Of a DNA stretch of 64,000 nucleotides, positions 55,928-64,000 are shown piece after piece. Each line of letters opens with the position of its first letter. Position 1 is the stretch's first letter. The notes under the pieces are model-generated. The model made no database searches and had not been told where the DNA came from. It worked only from the letters and a program-made list of their open reading frames with translations. Source of the stretch: Geomonas oryzae. Lineage in GTDB: Bacteria; Desulfobacterota; Desulfuromonadia; Geobacterales; Geobacteraceae. Position numbers and translations under genes: made by a program. The stretch is from NCBI RefSeq assembly GCF_004117875.1, contig NZ_RAHW01000002.1:1-64000 (forward strand). Reading direction: 5' to 3'.

Positions 55928-56190
55928 GCGGCCTCCTTTTATGGCGGAGTTATCGCACGACGACTGCACGCACGACTTGCAAACATAGTATGAAAGAAGA
56001 AGCGATGTCTATATAAAACATGGCCGGCAGGGATAGCGGAAAAGCCTGTTTGATTGCGGTCTTCCCGCCATACCCGACTAAGCCTGGCCGTGTTGCATCT
56101 AAGAAGTGAAAAAGATCGTTAGGCTGAGGAAGCGATCTGTTATAGTATCGGTGCCTCGCCGGCAATGCATTAGGAAAAGGAGCGAAACAA

Positions 56191-57015
56191 ATGCTGGAGA
56201 TCGGCAAGTACAACCGCCTTGAAGTTAAGAAGCTGAGCGCCATCGGCGCCTATCTGGACTCGGAGCTTGGAGAGATCCTGCTGCCGACCAAGTACATGCC
56301 CCCCGGGTTGCACCACGGCGAGCACCTGAAGGTGTTCGTCTATCTCGACTCGGAGGACCGCCTCATCGCCACTACCCTGGAGCCAAAGGCGCAGGTCGGC
56401 GAGTTCGCCCTCCTCGAGGTGAAGGACGTAAGCCGCGTGGGGGCTTTTCTCGAATGGGGGCTGGAAAAGGACCTCCTGGTGCCGTTCAGGGAACAGCCCC
56501 GCCCGATGCAAAAAGGGGAAAGGTACATGGTGCGGGTTTACCTCGACCCGTCCGGCCGTATCGCGGCTTCGGCGCGGCTCGCCAAGTTCCTGGAGAAGTC
56601 CCCTGCCGGGCTGAAGGAAGGGCAAGAGGTAGAGCTCACCTTGTACGAATTCGGCGACCTGGGCGCCAAGGTGATCATCGACGGGCGCTATGACGGCCTC
56701 TTATTCAGAAGCGAGCTTTTCGGCAGCTACCAGGTGGGCGACACCCTTCCCGGCTATATCGGCAAGATCAGAAACGACGGCAAGATCGACGTGACCTTGC
56801 GCAAGTCAGGAAAACAGGACGCCGCCGGCGGCCGGGAAACGCTGCTGCGGATTCTGAGCGAGCGCGGCGGTTTTCTGCCGGTCGGGGACAAGTCCCCTCC
56901 GGAACTCATCGCCGAGATGTTCAGGATGAGCAAAAAGAGCTTCAAGACCTTGATCGGCAACCTCTACAAGGAGGGGGTCATCGAGATAACGAAGGACGGG
57001 ATCAGGCTGCGCTAG
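56191..57015 (+). CDS. S1-domain RNA-binding protein, CvfB/YitL-like
   Basis: A 274-residue protein of the CvfB family, with four S1-like beta-barrel segments (about 1-65, 70-130, 140-205) and a C-terminal winged-helix (about 210-274). Typical stretches are GEILLPTKYMP, VGAFLEWGLEKDLLVPF and YDGLLFRSELF. Homologues bind RNA and affect virulence or stress gene expression in Gram-positives; the target here is unknown. AAAAGGAG lies 9 bases upstream of the ATG. Confidence 0.85.
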   Translation: MLEIGKYNRLEVKKLSAIGAYLDSELGEILLPTKYMPPGLHHGEHLKVFVYLDSEDRLIATTLEPKAQVGEFALLEVKDVSRVGAFLEWGLEKDLLVPFREQPRPMQKGERYMVRVYLDPSGRIAASARLAKFLEKSPAGLKEGQEVELTLYEFGDLGAKVIIDGRYDGLLFRSELFGSYQVGDTLPGYIGKIRNDGKIDVTLRKSGKQDAAGGRETLLRILSERGGFLPVGDKSPPELIAEMFRMSKKSFKTLIGNLYKEGVIEITKDGIRLR

Positions 57016-57030
57016 TCTGTTTGCAGCGAC

Positions 57031-57074
57031 TAAAAGAGCCCCGGGTGGTCGACACGCCGGGGCTCTTTTATTTT
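57031..57074. terminator. Bidirectional intrinsic terminator
   Basis: A 14-bp perfect stem (57031-57044 with 57057-57070) ends in TTTTATTTTC on the plus strand and has AAAA at its start, giving T residues on the minus strand. It serves the CvfB-like gene and the convergent Bax-inhibitor gene. Confidence 0.9.
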
Positions 57075-57101
57075 CTACGTAGGGAGCGTCCCCCGCTGTT
57101 T

Positions 57102-57776
57102 TTACCTGCGGTTACCGAAGAACCTGAGCAGGAGCAGGAACATGTTGATGAAGTCGAGGTAAAGGGTCAGCGCGCCGAGGATGGCCCCCTTCCCTCCCGA
57201 GCCGCCCATCTGCTTGATCCTCTGGGTGTCATAGGCGGTGAGACCGGTGAACACTATGACGCCGCAAAGGCTCATGACCCAGTTGACCATCGGGCTTTGC
57301 AGGAAGATGTTCACAAGAGATGCGATCACCACACCGATGAGCCCCATGAAGAGAAAGCTCCCCCAGGAAGAGAGGTCGCTTTTGGTGAGGTAGCCGTAGA
57401 GGCTCATGGCACCGAACATGCCTGCTGTCACCAGAAAGGTCGACGCGATCGAGGATTGGGTATAGGCGACGAAGATCGTGGACATGGTGACGCCGTTCAA
57501 GGCTGCATAGACGAGGAAAAGGGCGCTCGCCGTGGCGCTGCTGATCCTGTTGATGGCACCGCTAATGGCAACCACGAGGCCGAGTTCGCCGAAAACGAGG
57601 GCGTAGAAGAGCAGCCGGTTGCCTAAGATGGCCTGTAAAAGAACCGGCGAAGATGCGGTAACCATGGCGACGAAGGCGGTGAGGAACAACCCTCCCCCCA
57701 TCCAGCCGTAGACGCCGCGCATCACAGAGCTGTTTGCGACGGTTATCGTTCTGTACTGCGTCTGGTATCTTTCCAT
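57102..57776 (-). CDS. Bax inhibitor-1 / YccA family membrane protein
   Basis: A 224-residue inner-membrane protein with seven predicted helices and the family's conserved aspartates near the C-terminus (YDTQRIKQM, LDFINMFLLLLR). BsYetJ and YccA relatives conduct Ca2+ or restrain the FtsH protease; the bacterial role here is not known. The start at 57776 has AAGGAG 5 bases upstream. Confidence 0.92.
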   Translation of the reverse strand: MERYQTQYRTITVANSSVMRGVYGWMGGGLFLTAFVAMVTASSPVLLQAILGNRLLFYALVFGELGLVVAISGAINRISSATASALFLVYAALNGVTMSTIFVAYTQSSIASTFLVTAGMFGAMSLYGYLTKSDLSSWGSFLFMGLIGVVIASLVNIFLQSPMVNWVMSLCGVIVFTGLTAYDTQRIKQMGGSGGKGAILGALTLYLDFINMFLLLLRFFGNRR

Positions 57777-57999
57777 TGATGCTCCTTGTGTGTCCGACTC
57801 TTTTAGAACCGGAGGTCATGTTCGTAGTTTCAGCTCAGCCATCATTTATACCATTACAACTGACACCAGGGCATCAAAATAAACACCGCCACCGGAATTT
57901 TCAAGGCTGCGTGATACAATCTAGGCTTTCGTTTCGGCGAGCGTCGAAAGAAGACGCCGCTATTACGGCTTTTGCCGCACATATAAAGGAGGACGTACC

Positions 58000-58323
58000 A
58001 TGTTGAAGAAATCAGCCATCCTTGTCTGTATCATTTCGATGGTCCCGGCCGCAGCCGGCGCCCAGGAGGTGACCACGCTCGCCCAGGCCCAGCCTGCGGA
58101 GGAGGCCCCGGCCACGGTCAACCTGATGCCCCGGGAAAACCGTACCGGCGTGGTCCTGGCTGCGAACGATGTACAGGGGACCCGGGAAGAGCGCCCGAAA
58201 AAGACGCACACCGGTCTTACCTTCAAGGAATTCTGCGACGTCCACTTCGGCGAGTACCGTTGGGTGTACTGGGTCGGCGCCGTCGCGGCGATCGTGGCCA
58301 TTCATGTGGTGGCAGCAGACTAG
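58000..58323 (+). CDS. Small exported or membrane protein of unknown function
   Basis: A 107-residue protein. The signal peptide ends near AGAQ (about residue 22). A short Pro/Ala/Glu-rich linker is followed by a Lys/Arg segment and one C-terminal helix (about 88-105, WVYWVGAVAAIVAIHVV). No family recognised. AAAGGAGG lies 8 bases upstream of the ATG. Confidence 0.7.
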   Translation: MLKKSAILVCIISMVPAAAGAQEVTTLAQAQPAEEAPATVNLMPRENRTGVVLAANDVQGTREERPKKTHTGLTFKEFCDVHFGEYRWVYWVGAVAAIVAIHVVAAD

Positions 58324-58328
58324 CCACC

Positions 58329-58366
58329 CAAAAAAGGGCGGCAGGAAAAACTTCCTGCCGCCCTTA
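58329..58366 (-). terminator. Intrinsic terminator of the old-yellow-enzyme gene
   Basis: AAGGGCGGCAGGAA pairs with TTCCTGCCGCCCTT. On the minus strand the stem is followed by TTTTTT, as expected for a terminator 35 bp past the flavoprotein stop. It may also stop the plus-strand gene ending at 58323. Confidence 0.85.
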
Positions 58367-58400
58367 CCGTAAACTCCCCTACCCTTACCACCACTGCACC

Positions 58401-59465
58401 CTATTTCGCCCTTTCATACTGCAAGGGCCACGGCAGGTCCACCCCGAGCGCCTTGGCGGCATGCAGCGGCCAGTACGGGTCTCTCAGCATGGCGCGCGCG
58501 AGCAGCACGGCGTCGGCAAGCCCGGTGGCAACGATCTGTTCGGCTTGCGCAGGATCGGTGATGACCCCGACGGCCCCGGTGGCTATCCCCACCTCCTTCC
58601 TTATCTCGGCAGCAAACGGTACCTGGAAGCCCGGTCCAAACGGCGGCATAGCCTCCGGAACGAGTCCCCCCGAGGAACAGTCGATAAAATCGATCCCCAT
58701 CTCCTTGAGCGCCCGGACGAGGTAAAGGGTCTGTTCCAGGTCCCAGCCCCCCTCCATCCAGTCAGAAGCGGACACCCGGACGAACACGGGGAGGTGCTCG
58801 GGCCAGATGTCGCGCACGGCTTTCGCAACCCTGAGAGGAAAGCGGCAACGGTTCTCAAGCGACCCGCCGAAATCGTCGCTGCGCCGGTTCGAAAGCGGCG
58901 AGAGGAACTCGTGCAGGAGATAACCGTGCGCCATGTGGATCTCCACGACCTCGAAGCCGGCGTCGATACTGCGGCGGGCTGCTGCGGCGAACTGGCCTAA
59001 AAGGGTCTCCAGGTCCTGAACGGTGGCTTCCCTGGGGAGTACCGGCTCCTCTTTCGAGAAAGGGACCGAACTCGGCGCGACGGTCTGCCAGCCGCGGTTT
59101 CCGGCGTCCACGGGGCGCCCCCCCTTCCACGGGAGATCGGTGGAGGCTTTGCGCCCGGCATGGGCCAACTGGATCCCGGGTACGGAGCCGTGCTCCTTGA
59201 TGAAACGGGTTATCGGTGCGAAGGCTGCGGCGTGCTCGGCGCTCCAGATGCCGCTGTCGTCAGGCGAGATCCTTCCCTGCGGCGTCACCGCGGTGGCCTC
59301 CACCATGACCAGTCCGGCTCCCCCGACGGCACGGCTTCCCAGATGCACCATGTGCCAGTCGGTAGGGAGCCCGTCCCTGCTGGAGTACATGCACATCGGA
59401 GAGACGAAAATGCGATTTTTGATGACCAGTTCGCGCAGGGTAAGCGGGGTGAAAAGACGGCTCAT
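58401..59465 (-). CDS. NADH:flavin oxidoreductase, old yellow enzyme (YqjM-like)
   Basis: FMN-dependent ene-reductase (354 residues) that uses NAD(P)H to reduce activated C=C bonds. Features match YqjM: a redox-tuning Cys in SPMCMYS, the HLGSRAVGGAGL strand, His pair in EIHMAHGYLLHEF, and GGSLENRCRF. The C-terminus (LARAMLRDPYWPLHAA) is also typical. GGAGG precedes the start at 59465 by about 9 bases. Confidence 0.93.
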   Translation of the reverse strand: MSRLFTPLTLRELVIKNRIFVSPMCMYSSRDGLPTDWHMVHLGSRAVGGAGLVMVEATAVTPQGRISPDDSGIWSAEHAAAFAPITRFIKEHGSVPGIQLAHAGRKASTDLPWKGGRPVDAGNRGWQTVAPSSVPFSKEEPVLPREATVQDLETLLGQFAAAARRSIDAGFEVVEIHMAHGYLLHEFLSPLSNRRSDDFGGSLENRCRFPLRVAKAVRDIWPEHLPVFVRVSASDWMEGGWDLEQTLYLVRALKEMGIDFIDCSSGGLVPEAMPPFGPGFQVPFAAEIRKEVGIATGAVGVITDPAQAEQIVATGLADAVLLARAMLRDPYWPLHAAKALGVDLPWPLQYERAK

Positions 59466-59586
59466 GTTGAGATGACCTCCAGGTTGTTTGACATCTGCGG
59501 CAGTTTACCAGGCAGCGCATCAATTTCAATGAGAGAGGAAGGGAGCATGCTCCAAAGGAGACGTCATGCCCTGAAGGGGGCTCTGT

Positions 59587-60399
59587 TCAGCGCTGGCAGT
59601 GAGCGCAGTAAAAAGTGGAACGGTTGCCGAGCCTGCCTCGTCGGACGGGCGCCCCGCATTCCCGGCACGGTTTCTTCTCCCGGCCGTAAACGTAGAGCTG
59701 CTGCGGAAAGTAGGCGAGCTTCTCTTCGGTGCGGGTGAAGTCCATGCTGGAGCTGCCGGTGGCGATGGAGACGGACAGCGTCTCCTTCACGGCGTCGACG
59801 AGGGCCGCGCATTGCGCCTCGCTCAGGCTCCCCGCGAGGGTGTCGGGGAGCATGCGGCAGCGGAAAAGGCTTTCGGCCGCGTAGATGTTTCCGATCCCGG
59901 CTACAACGGCGGTGTCCATGATGAAGCGCTGTATGGCAACCTTCCTGTTGCGGCTCAAACGGTACAGGTACCCGGTGTTTAAGGCGTCGGTCAGCGGCTC
60001 CGGCCCGATCTTTCTCAGCAGATGATGCTGCATGGGGTCCTGGTCGGTCCAGTGGATCGAGCCGAAGCGACGGTAGTCGTTAAGGCGCAGGACGAGCCCC
60101 GAGTCCAGTACCAGGTCGAAGTGGTCGTGCGGCCCGGGCGCCGTCGTGGCAGGCACGAGCCGCAGGTGCCCGGTCATGCCGAGGTGAAGCAGCAAAGACC
60201 CGTTGGGAAACTGAAGGATCAGGTATTTGCCGCGACGCTCAACCGACGCAACGGTCCCGCCGCACAAAAGATGCGGCAGGCCGGCCGGGACCATGGCGCG
60301 CAGCTTTGCGCCGTGTACGTAAACCGCCCTGATGCGGGCACCGGTAAGGGCACGGGTGATACCTAGACGGGTGACTTCGACTTCCGGCAGTTCAGGCAT
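59587..60399 (-). CDS. mutM: Formamidopyrimidine-DNA glycosylase
   Basis: Bifunctional DNA repair enzyme (270 residues) that removes 8-oxoguanine and cuts the abasic site. Catalytic P2 and E3 follow the initiator Met (MPELPEVE), and the beta-hairpin Lys lies in ERRGKYL. GIGNIYAAE contains the helix-two-turn-helix. A C-terminal zinc finger has CREC and CAHC. The start is fixed by the required N-terminal proline. Confidence 0.96.
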   Translation of the reverse strand: MPELPEVEVTRLGITRALTGARIRAVYVHGAKLRAMVPAGLPHLLCGGTVASVERRGKYLILQFPNGSLLLHLGMTGHLRLVPATTAPGPHDHFDLVLDSGLVLRLNDYRRFGSIHWTDQDPMQHHLLRKIGPEPLTDALNTGYLYRLSRNRKVAIQRFIMDTAVVAGIGNIYAAESLFRCRMLPDTLAGSLSEAQCAALVDAVKETLSVSIATGSSSMDFTRTEEKLAYFPQQLYVYGREKKPCRECGAPVRRGRLGNRSTFYCAHCQR

Positions 60400-60410
60400 C
60401 GAGGTTCCTT

Positions 60411-60593
60411 TTACTTATCGAGCGGCATCGGGTTGCAGACGTTCTCCGTGGAGTTTGCCTCGACTCCGCAGGTAAAGCAGACCACGGTGGGGTTTGTCGT
60501 TATGTGCTCGATCTCTTCAAAGCGCCCCATGCTCTTAAGCATGCATATATGTCCTTTGTGCTCAGCTCCACATTGGCAGACTTTAGTTTCCAT
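60411..60593 (-). CDS. Small Cys-rich (zinc-ribbon-like) protein
   Basis: A 60-residue protein with CQC near residues 6-8, a further Cys and His (HKGHIC), and CFTC near residues 39-42, plus C52. The spacing suits one zinc or Fe-S site. No family recognised. AAGGAG lies 5 bases before the ATG at 60593. It is upstream of mutM on the same strand and 11 bp away, so the two may be co-transcribed. Confidence 0.72.
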   Translation of the reverse strand: METKVCQCGAEHKGHICMLKSMGRFEEIEHITTNPTVVCFTCGVEANSTENVCNPMPLDK

Positions 60594-60944
60594 GACGTCT
60601 CCTTGCCTCAAAATGGCCGATTCCGGCTCTCAGAAGGTACTGCAAAGGGGCATTTGCAGTCAATAGGTTCCGTGGCTTCTGGCACAAGGCCAGACCTGCC
60701 CTGTCCTCATGCAAACTTTCTAGAAAACTTTTTCATAATTTACAGTTGCCAGAGAGAAAATTTGTGTTTATATTAGAAAGCATTGTTAATACCGGTCTTA
60801 TCAGCCATGCGGCCGCCGGGTCACTGCCAGACACTGACAGCACTAACAGTAATGGGGCTGTGGCTCAGTTTGTTTCCGGTAAACTATTCGGGAAAAAGGC
60901 TCGACGTTATGAGGAAGATCATGATTGCCCAAAGGGGTAAAGAC
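60594..60944. other. Divergent region between the Cys-rich gene and the PAS kinase
   Basis: 351 bp. AT-rich around 60720-60785, where promoters are likely. Open frames that extend the kinase to 60783 are not supported by a ribosome binding site. Nothing else is seen. Confidence 0.5.
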
Positions 60945-63284
60945 ATGAATCGAGTTGCGCATCTGCAAAATCACGTGAAGAACCAGGGCCGGAACAGCTC
61001 CGTCAGCCGGGCCGGGAGCCCTACGCCCCCCACCCTTTCCTGGGAACAGGTTTTGTGCAACATTTTGGAGCACACGCCGTTGGGGCTTTACCGGACCGAC
61101 CTCACCGGACAGGTGCCCTCCCGGTCGGACGCAACAGCCGTAGAAAACCGGGTCCGATTGTCTGCGGCGGAGCGCAAATCCCTCACTGAAAGCTTTCGCT
61201 GCGCCATGGAAAACGAGGCCCAGTGGTCGCAGCGCTTTTGCCGTCGCGCCGCCGATGGCCGCCTCCGTTGGCTGCAGACCGTCATCGCAAAACTTGGCGA
61301 TGCCGGCGGTACCCAGATCGGCTATCAGGGGTTCACCACCGACGTGACGCATGAGGTGCAAGAGCAACACGAAGTTGCGGTCACCGAGGAGCGCCAGAGG
61401 CTGGCGATCGAGGCCGCCGGACTCGGTATCTGGGATCTGGACGTCTTGACAGGCAACTGTTTCTTCAGCCCTTACTGTTTCGAAATGCTCGGTTATGCCC
61501 CGGGCCAGATGCAAGGGAGCCTTGCCGACTGGATCAACATCATCCATCCGGAATACCTGGAAAACGCGCGCAGGTCTCTTGAGGAGTGCATCGAAGGCCG
61601 CATCGACAAGTTCGAACTAGAATTCCGCCTGAAGACCAACGAGGGAAAGTGGCGCTGGTTCCGTTGCACCGGCAAGGCGGCGACGAGGGATGCCTTCGGA
61701 CGCGGTTTCCGGCTGGCGGGCACCCTTCTGGACGTCAACCAGGCCAAGATGATGGAACATCTGCTGCGCATGGAGCACGACCTGCTGAACCTGATCACGG
61801 CAACAAGCCCCGTGGGTATCATGTTCATCGAGCCCGACGGCAACACCGCTTTCGCCAATCCAAGAGCTGAAAAAATCCTGGGGCTTGCCAAGAAAGAGAT
61901 GCTTACACGCGGGGAGTGGTCCCTCTTAAGGACGATCCGGTCGCCGGAGAAAGACAGCGGCGAGGAGGAATCGCTGGAAGATGTGCTGCGCCAGGGGGTA
62001 TGCCTGCAAAACGCCTGTTTTCTCTTCACGCGTCCCGACGGCTCCAGCGTATTTCTCTCCATAAGCACCGCACCTTTTCTCGACAAGGCGAGCAAGGTGA
62101 GCGGCACCGTAGTGACCCTCGAGGATGTAACGGAACAGAAAAGGCGGGAACAGGTCATCTCGGACAACGACCACCTGTTGCGGGAAACCCAGAGGATAGC
62201 GCAACTGGGGAGTTACGTCCTGGACCTTGAACAGCAGCACTGGGGATGCTCCAGCAAGCTGCGCGAGATCCTCGGCATCGACGAGCGCTACCCGATGACC
62301 CTTCAGGGTCATTTCGACCTCGTTCACGAGGAGTTCCGTGCCCGGTTCGTTGAAAGCTACCGTTCGGCGATCGCCCACTCCCGCCCCTTCGAAATGGAGT
62401 ACATGATCAAGCGACACAGCGACGGCGAAGAGCGCTGGGTGACCGAGTGTTGCGAAGTGACACGGGACACCGCCGGCAAGAAACGGCGCATGATCGGGAC
62501 GATAAAAGACATCACGGAACGAAAGGCGGCCGAAGAGGCGATCCGCAACCTAAACAACGAATTGGACCGCAGGGTCATCGAGCGCACTTCACAGCTCGTT
62601 GCCGCGAAAAAGGAGATCGAATCGTTCAGCTATTCCGTCTCTCACGACCTGCGTGCGCCGCTTAGGCACATCAACAGTTACAGCTCGATTCTGGTGGAGG
62701 AGCACGGGGCCGCCCTGCCGGATGAGGCACGCTACTACCTGGAGCGGATCTGCACGGCAAGCAACAGAATGGGGAAACAGATCGACGATCTGCTCGCCCT
62801 CACCCGGGTAGGTCGCGCCATCATGAAACGCACCACCTTTAACATCAGCCAGCTGGCCGCGGAAGTCGTCGACATGATCCAGGATGACGATGTGTCCAAC
62901 GCTGCGGAATTCGTGGTGCATCCCGCCATCGACGCATACGGCGACGCCGCACTGGTGCGGCTCGTGCTGCAAAACCTGCTCGGCAACTCGGTGAAGTACT
63001 CTTCCAGGAATCCCAATCCGCGCATCGAGTTCGGCCAGACCACGGTCAACGGTGCTTCGGTATTCTTCGTCAGGGACAACGGCGTAGGCTTCGACATGGC
63101 CTACGTGGAAAAGCTGTTCCAGCCCTTCCAGCGCCTGCATGGCTCCGAATTCGAGGGGACCGGCATCGGGCTCGCGACGGTGCGCCGCATCATCGAGCGT
63201 CACGGGGGGAGCATCTGGGCCGAAGGAAAAGAGGGCGAAGGGGCGACCTTCTACTTCACCCTTTCCCACCCCCGCAAGGCCTGA
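60945..63284 (+). CDS. Soluble multi-PAS sensor histidine kinase
   Basis: A 779-residue cytoplasmic kinase without membrane helices. About four PAS domains (near 25-145, 150-275, 275-400, 410-530) precede a phytochrome-type phosphoacceptor with H567 (SYSVSHDLRAPLRHI), then the ATPase domain (NLLGNSVKYS, DNGVGFDM, GTGIGLA). No receiver is attached and no response-regulator gene is adjacent. The start at 60945 has AAAGGGG 7 bases upstream; the frame to 60783 has no site. Confidence 0.88.
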   Translation: MNRVAHLQNHVKNQGRNSSVSRAGSPTPPTLSWEQVLCNILEHTPLGLYRTDLTGQVPSRSDATAVENRVRLSAAERKSLTESFRCAMENEAQWSQRFCRRAADGRLRWLQTVIAKLGDAGGTQIGYQGFTTDVTHEVQEQHEVAVTEERQRLAIEAAGLGIWDLDVLTGNCFFSPYCFEMLGYAPGQMQGSLADWINIIHPEYLENARRSLEECIEGRIDKFELEFRLKTNEGKWRWFRCTGKAATRDAFGRGFRLAGTLLDVNQAKMMEHLLRMEHDLLNLITATSPVGIMFIEPDGNTAFANPRAEKILGLAKKEMLTRGEWSLLRTIRSPEKDSGEEESLEDVLRQGVCLQNACFLFTRPDGSSVFLSISTAPFLDKASKVSGTVVTLEDVTEQKRREQVISDNDHLLRETQRIAQLGSYVLDLEQQHWGCSSKLREILGIDERYPMTLQGHFDLVHEEFRARFVESYRSAIAHSRPFEMEYMIKRHSDGEERWVTECCEVTRDTAGKKRRMIGTIKDITERKAAEEAIRNLNNELDRRVIERTSQLVAAKKEIESFSYSVSHDLRAPLRHINSYSSILVEEHGAALPDEARYYLERICTASNRMGKQIDDLLALTRVGRAIMKRTTFNISQLAAEVVDMIQDDDVSNAAEFVVHPAIDAYGDAALVRLVLQNLLGNSVKYSSRNPNPRIEFGQTTVNGASVFFVRDNGVGFDMAYVEKLFQPFQRLHGSEFEGTGIGLATVRRIIERHGGSIWAEGKEGEGATFYFTLSHPRKA

Positions 63285-63304
63285 GAGGGGGGGTCCCCCC
63301 TCTC
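63284..63304 (+). terminator. Palindromic G/C stem at the end of the PAS kinase gene
   Basis: GAGAGGGGGG pairs with CCCCCCTCTC with almost no loop, beginning in the stop codon. There is no T-run, so termination is uncertain. Confidence 0.4.
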
Positions 63305-63596
63305 GGTCGGCTTGCACCACACCCCTTCCCACTTTAAAACAGCGTCCAATAAACCAACCACACCCGTATCATCACCATCACCAAAGTTGCCGGCGCTGCA
63401 CCCATTAAAGCGCTTTTGCCCTCGCGTATCCTTTCAATCCGCCTCGATACGACATTTTTTCTACCTGCCCGCAAGAAAAAAAGTTGTCATTTCGACAAAA
63501 CTATGTTTTACAATTAACAAAGTTCCGGTTACCATGAATAGCGACACCGTAAACAGCGCGACAAGAGTCGCCTGCGGTCTCACGTGCGAGGGCTTT
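63285..63596. other. Intergenic region ahead of the FadR-like gene
   Basis: 312 bp. After the G/C stem the sequence is C/A-rich without a gene. Around 63450-63530 it becomes AT-rich (TTTCGACAAAACTATG, TTACAATTAAC), a likely promoter. An alternative ATG for the regulator at 63534 lies in this stretch but lacks a good ribosome binding site. Confidence 0.5.
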
Positions 63597-64000
63597 ATGA
63601 AAAAAAGCTGCCAGATGGTGGAAAGGGCCTTGGTGGAAGGACTGCTCAAAGGGGAGTTCAAACCGGGGTGTCCGCTGTCGAGTGAACGGGAACTTGCGGC
63701 ACGGTTCGGGGTCAGCAGGGCTACGGTGCGGGAGGCGCTTCAGAAGCTGCAGAGCGCCGGGTGGATCTCGGTGCAAGAGCGCCACACCACCGTCGTCAAC
63801 GATTTTTGGTCTCACGGCGACCTGGAAATCCTTTCCTCGATCACGAGAAACAGCGAGGAGTTCCCGCCGGACCTGGCCGCCCATCTTTTGGAGTTGAGAC
63901 TCCAGTTCGCCCCTGACTATGCGCGCAGGGCGATCGAAAACAACGCGGCCGGGGTCGCCGCGATCCTCAGCAAGGCCGAAAAGTTGCGCAACTGCGCCTC
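63597..64000 (+). CDS. FadR-like GntR-family transcriptional regulator (partial, cut by window end)
   Basis: The first 134 residues are visible. A winged helix-turn-helix (LSSERELAARFGVSRATVREALQKL) is followed by WISVQERHTTVVNDFW and a helical region starting LEILSS. The VNDFW...LEIL passage matches E. coli FadR (VNNFW...LNIL), which controls fatty-acid degradation and synthesis in response to acyl-CoA. Start 63597 follows GAGGG; ATG 63534 is in frame and would add 21 residues. The C-terminal ligand domain lies beyond the window. Confidence 0.82.
   Translation, partial: MKKSCQMVERALVEGLLKGEFKPGCPLSSERELAARFGVSRATVREALQKLQSAGWISVQERHTTVVNDFWSHGDLEILSSITRNSEEFPPDLAAHLLELRLQFAPDYARRAIENNAAGVAAILSKAEKLRNCA

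Overview
The window is a GC-rich bacterial chromosome segment. Gene content points to a Geobacter-like member of the Geobacterales (Desulfuromonadota, formerly Deltaproteobacteria). The indicators are an IorAB / phenylacetate-CoA ligase / branched-chain amino-acid transporter cluster, a small periplasmic c-type cytochrome, rubredoxin with an NADH oxidase-type flavoprotein, sigma-54 regulation and large PAS-rich hybrid histidine kinases. The family placement is inferred from gene content, not from a marker-gene search. No rRNA, tRNA, CRISPR array, prophage or intact insertion sequence was seen.

Layout. 1-10 kb: an Fe/Mn superoxide dismutase; a MacA / split-MacB / TolC-type efflux operon; a small protein whose ribosome binding site lies in a long stem; tRNA-modifying TcdA; a DUF72 protein; a methyltransferase; a small membrane protein. 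10-21.4 kb: one long co-directional cluster for aryl-2-oxoacid and aryl-acid metabolism (iorA, iorB, paaK, ACT protein, two livK, livH, livM, livG, livF, second paaK). 21.4-28.6 kb: a monoheme cytochrome, an MFS / VOC / FMN-binding trio on the minus strand, then rubredoxin, an NADH oxidase / CoA-disulfide-reductase-like flavoprotein and aconitase.

28.7-47.2 kb is a copper (or silver) island. A CsoR repressor with two visible operators precedes CopA and a small metal-binding membrane protein. An ABC exporter, a CusCBA-type RND efflux system (with all three CusA methionines), a Met/His-rich periplasmic protein, a GerMN-like lipoprotein, a sensor kinase with an NtrC-type sigma-54 activator, and a Met-rich envelope cluster follow. 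Three intergenic regions carry tandem GAATATTC-like palindromes spaced exactly 21 bp apart, each followed by a sigma-54 -24/-12 element. A fourth sigma-54 element precedes a 27-residue lipoprotein and the Met-rich cluster. This looks like a two-tier copper response: CsoR derepression for the cytoplasm and a ZraSR-like two-component, sigma-54 response for the envelope. It is the most interesting part of the window.

47.2-64 kb: two large hybrid histidine kinases (one next to a PhnD-like periplasmic binding protein), a creatininase-family hydrolase, a CvfB/YitL-like S1 protein, a Bax-inhibitor-1 family protein, an old-yellow-enzyme flavoprotein, MutM, a small Cys-rich protein, a soluble multi-PAS kinase, and the start of a FadR-like GntR regulator cut by the window end. 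Two families of C/G-rich dispersed repeats and one AACGCAAAG inverted repeat lie in the intergenic spaces.
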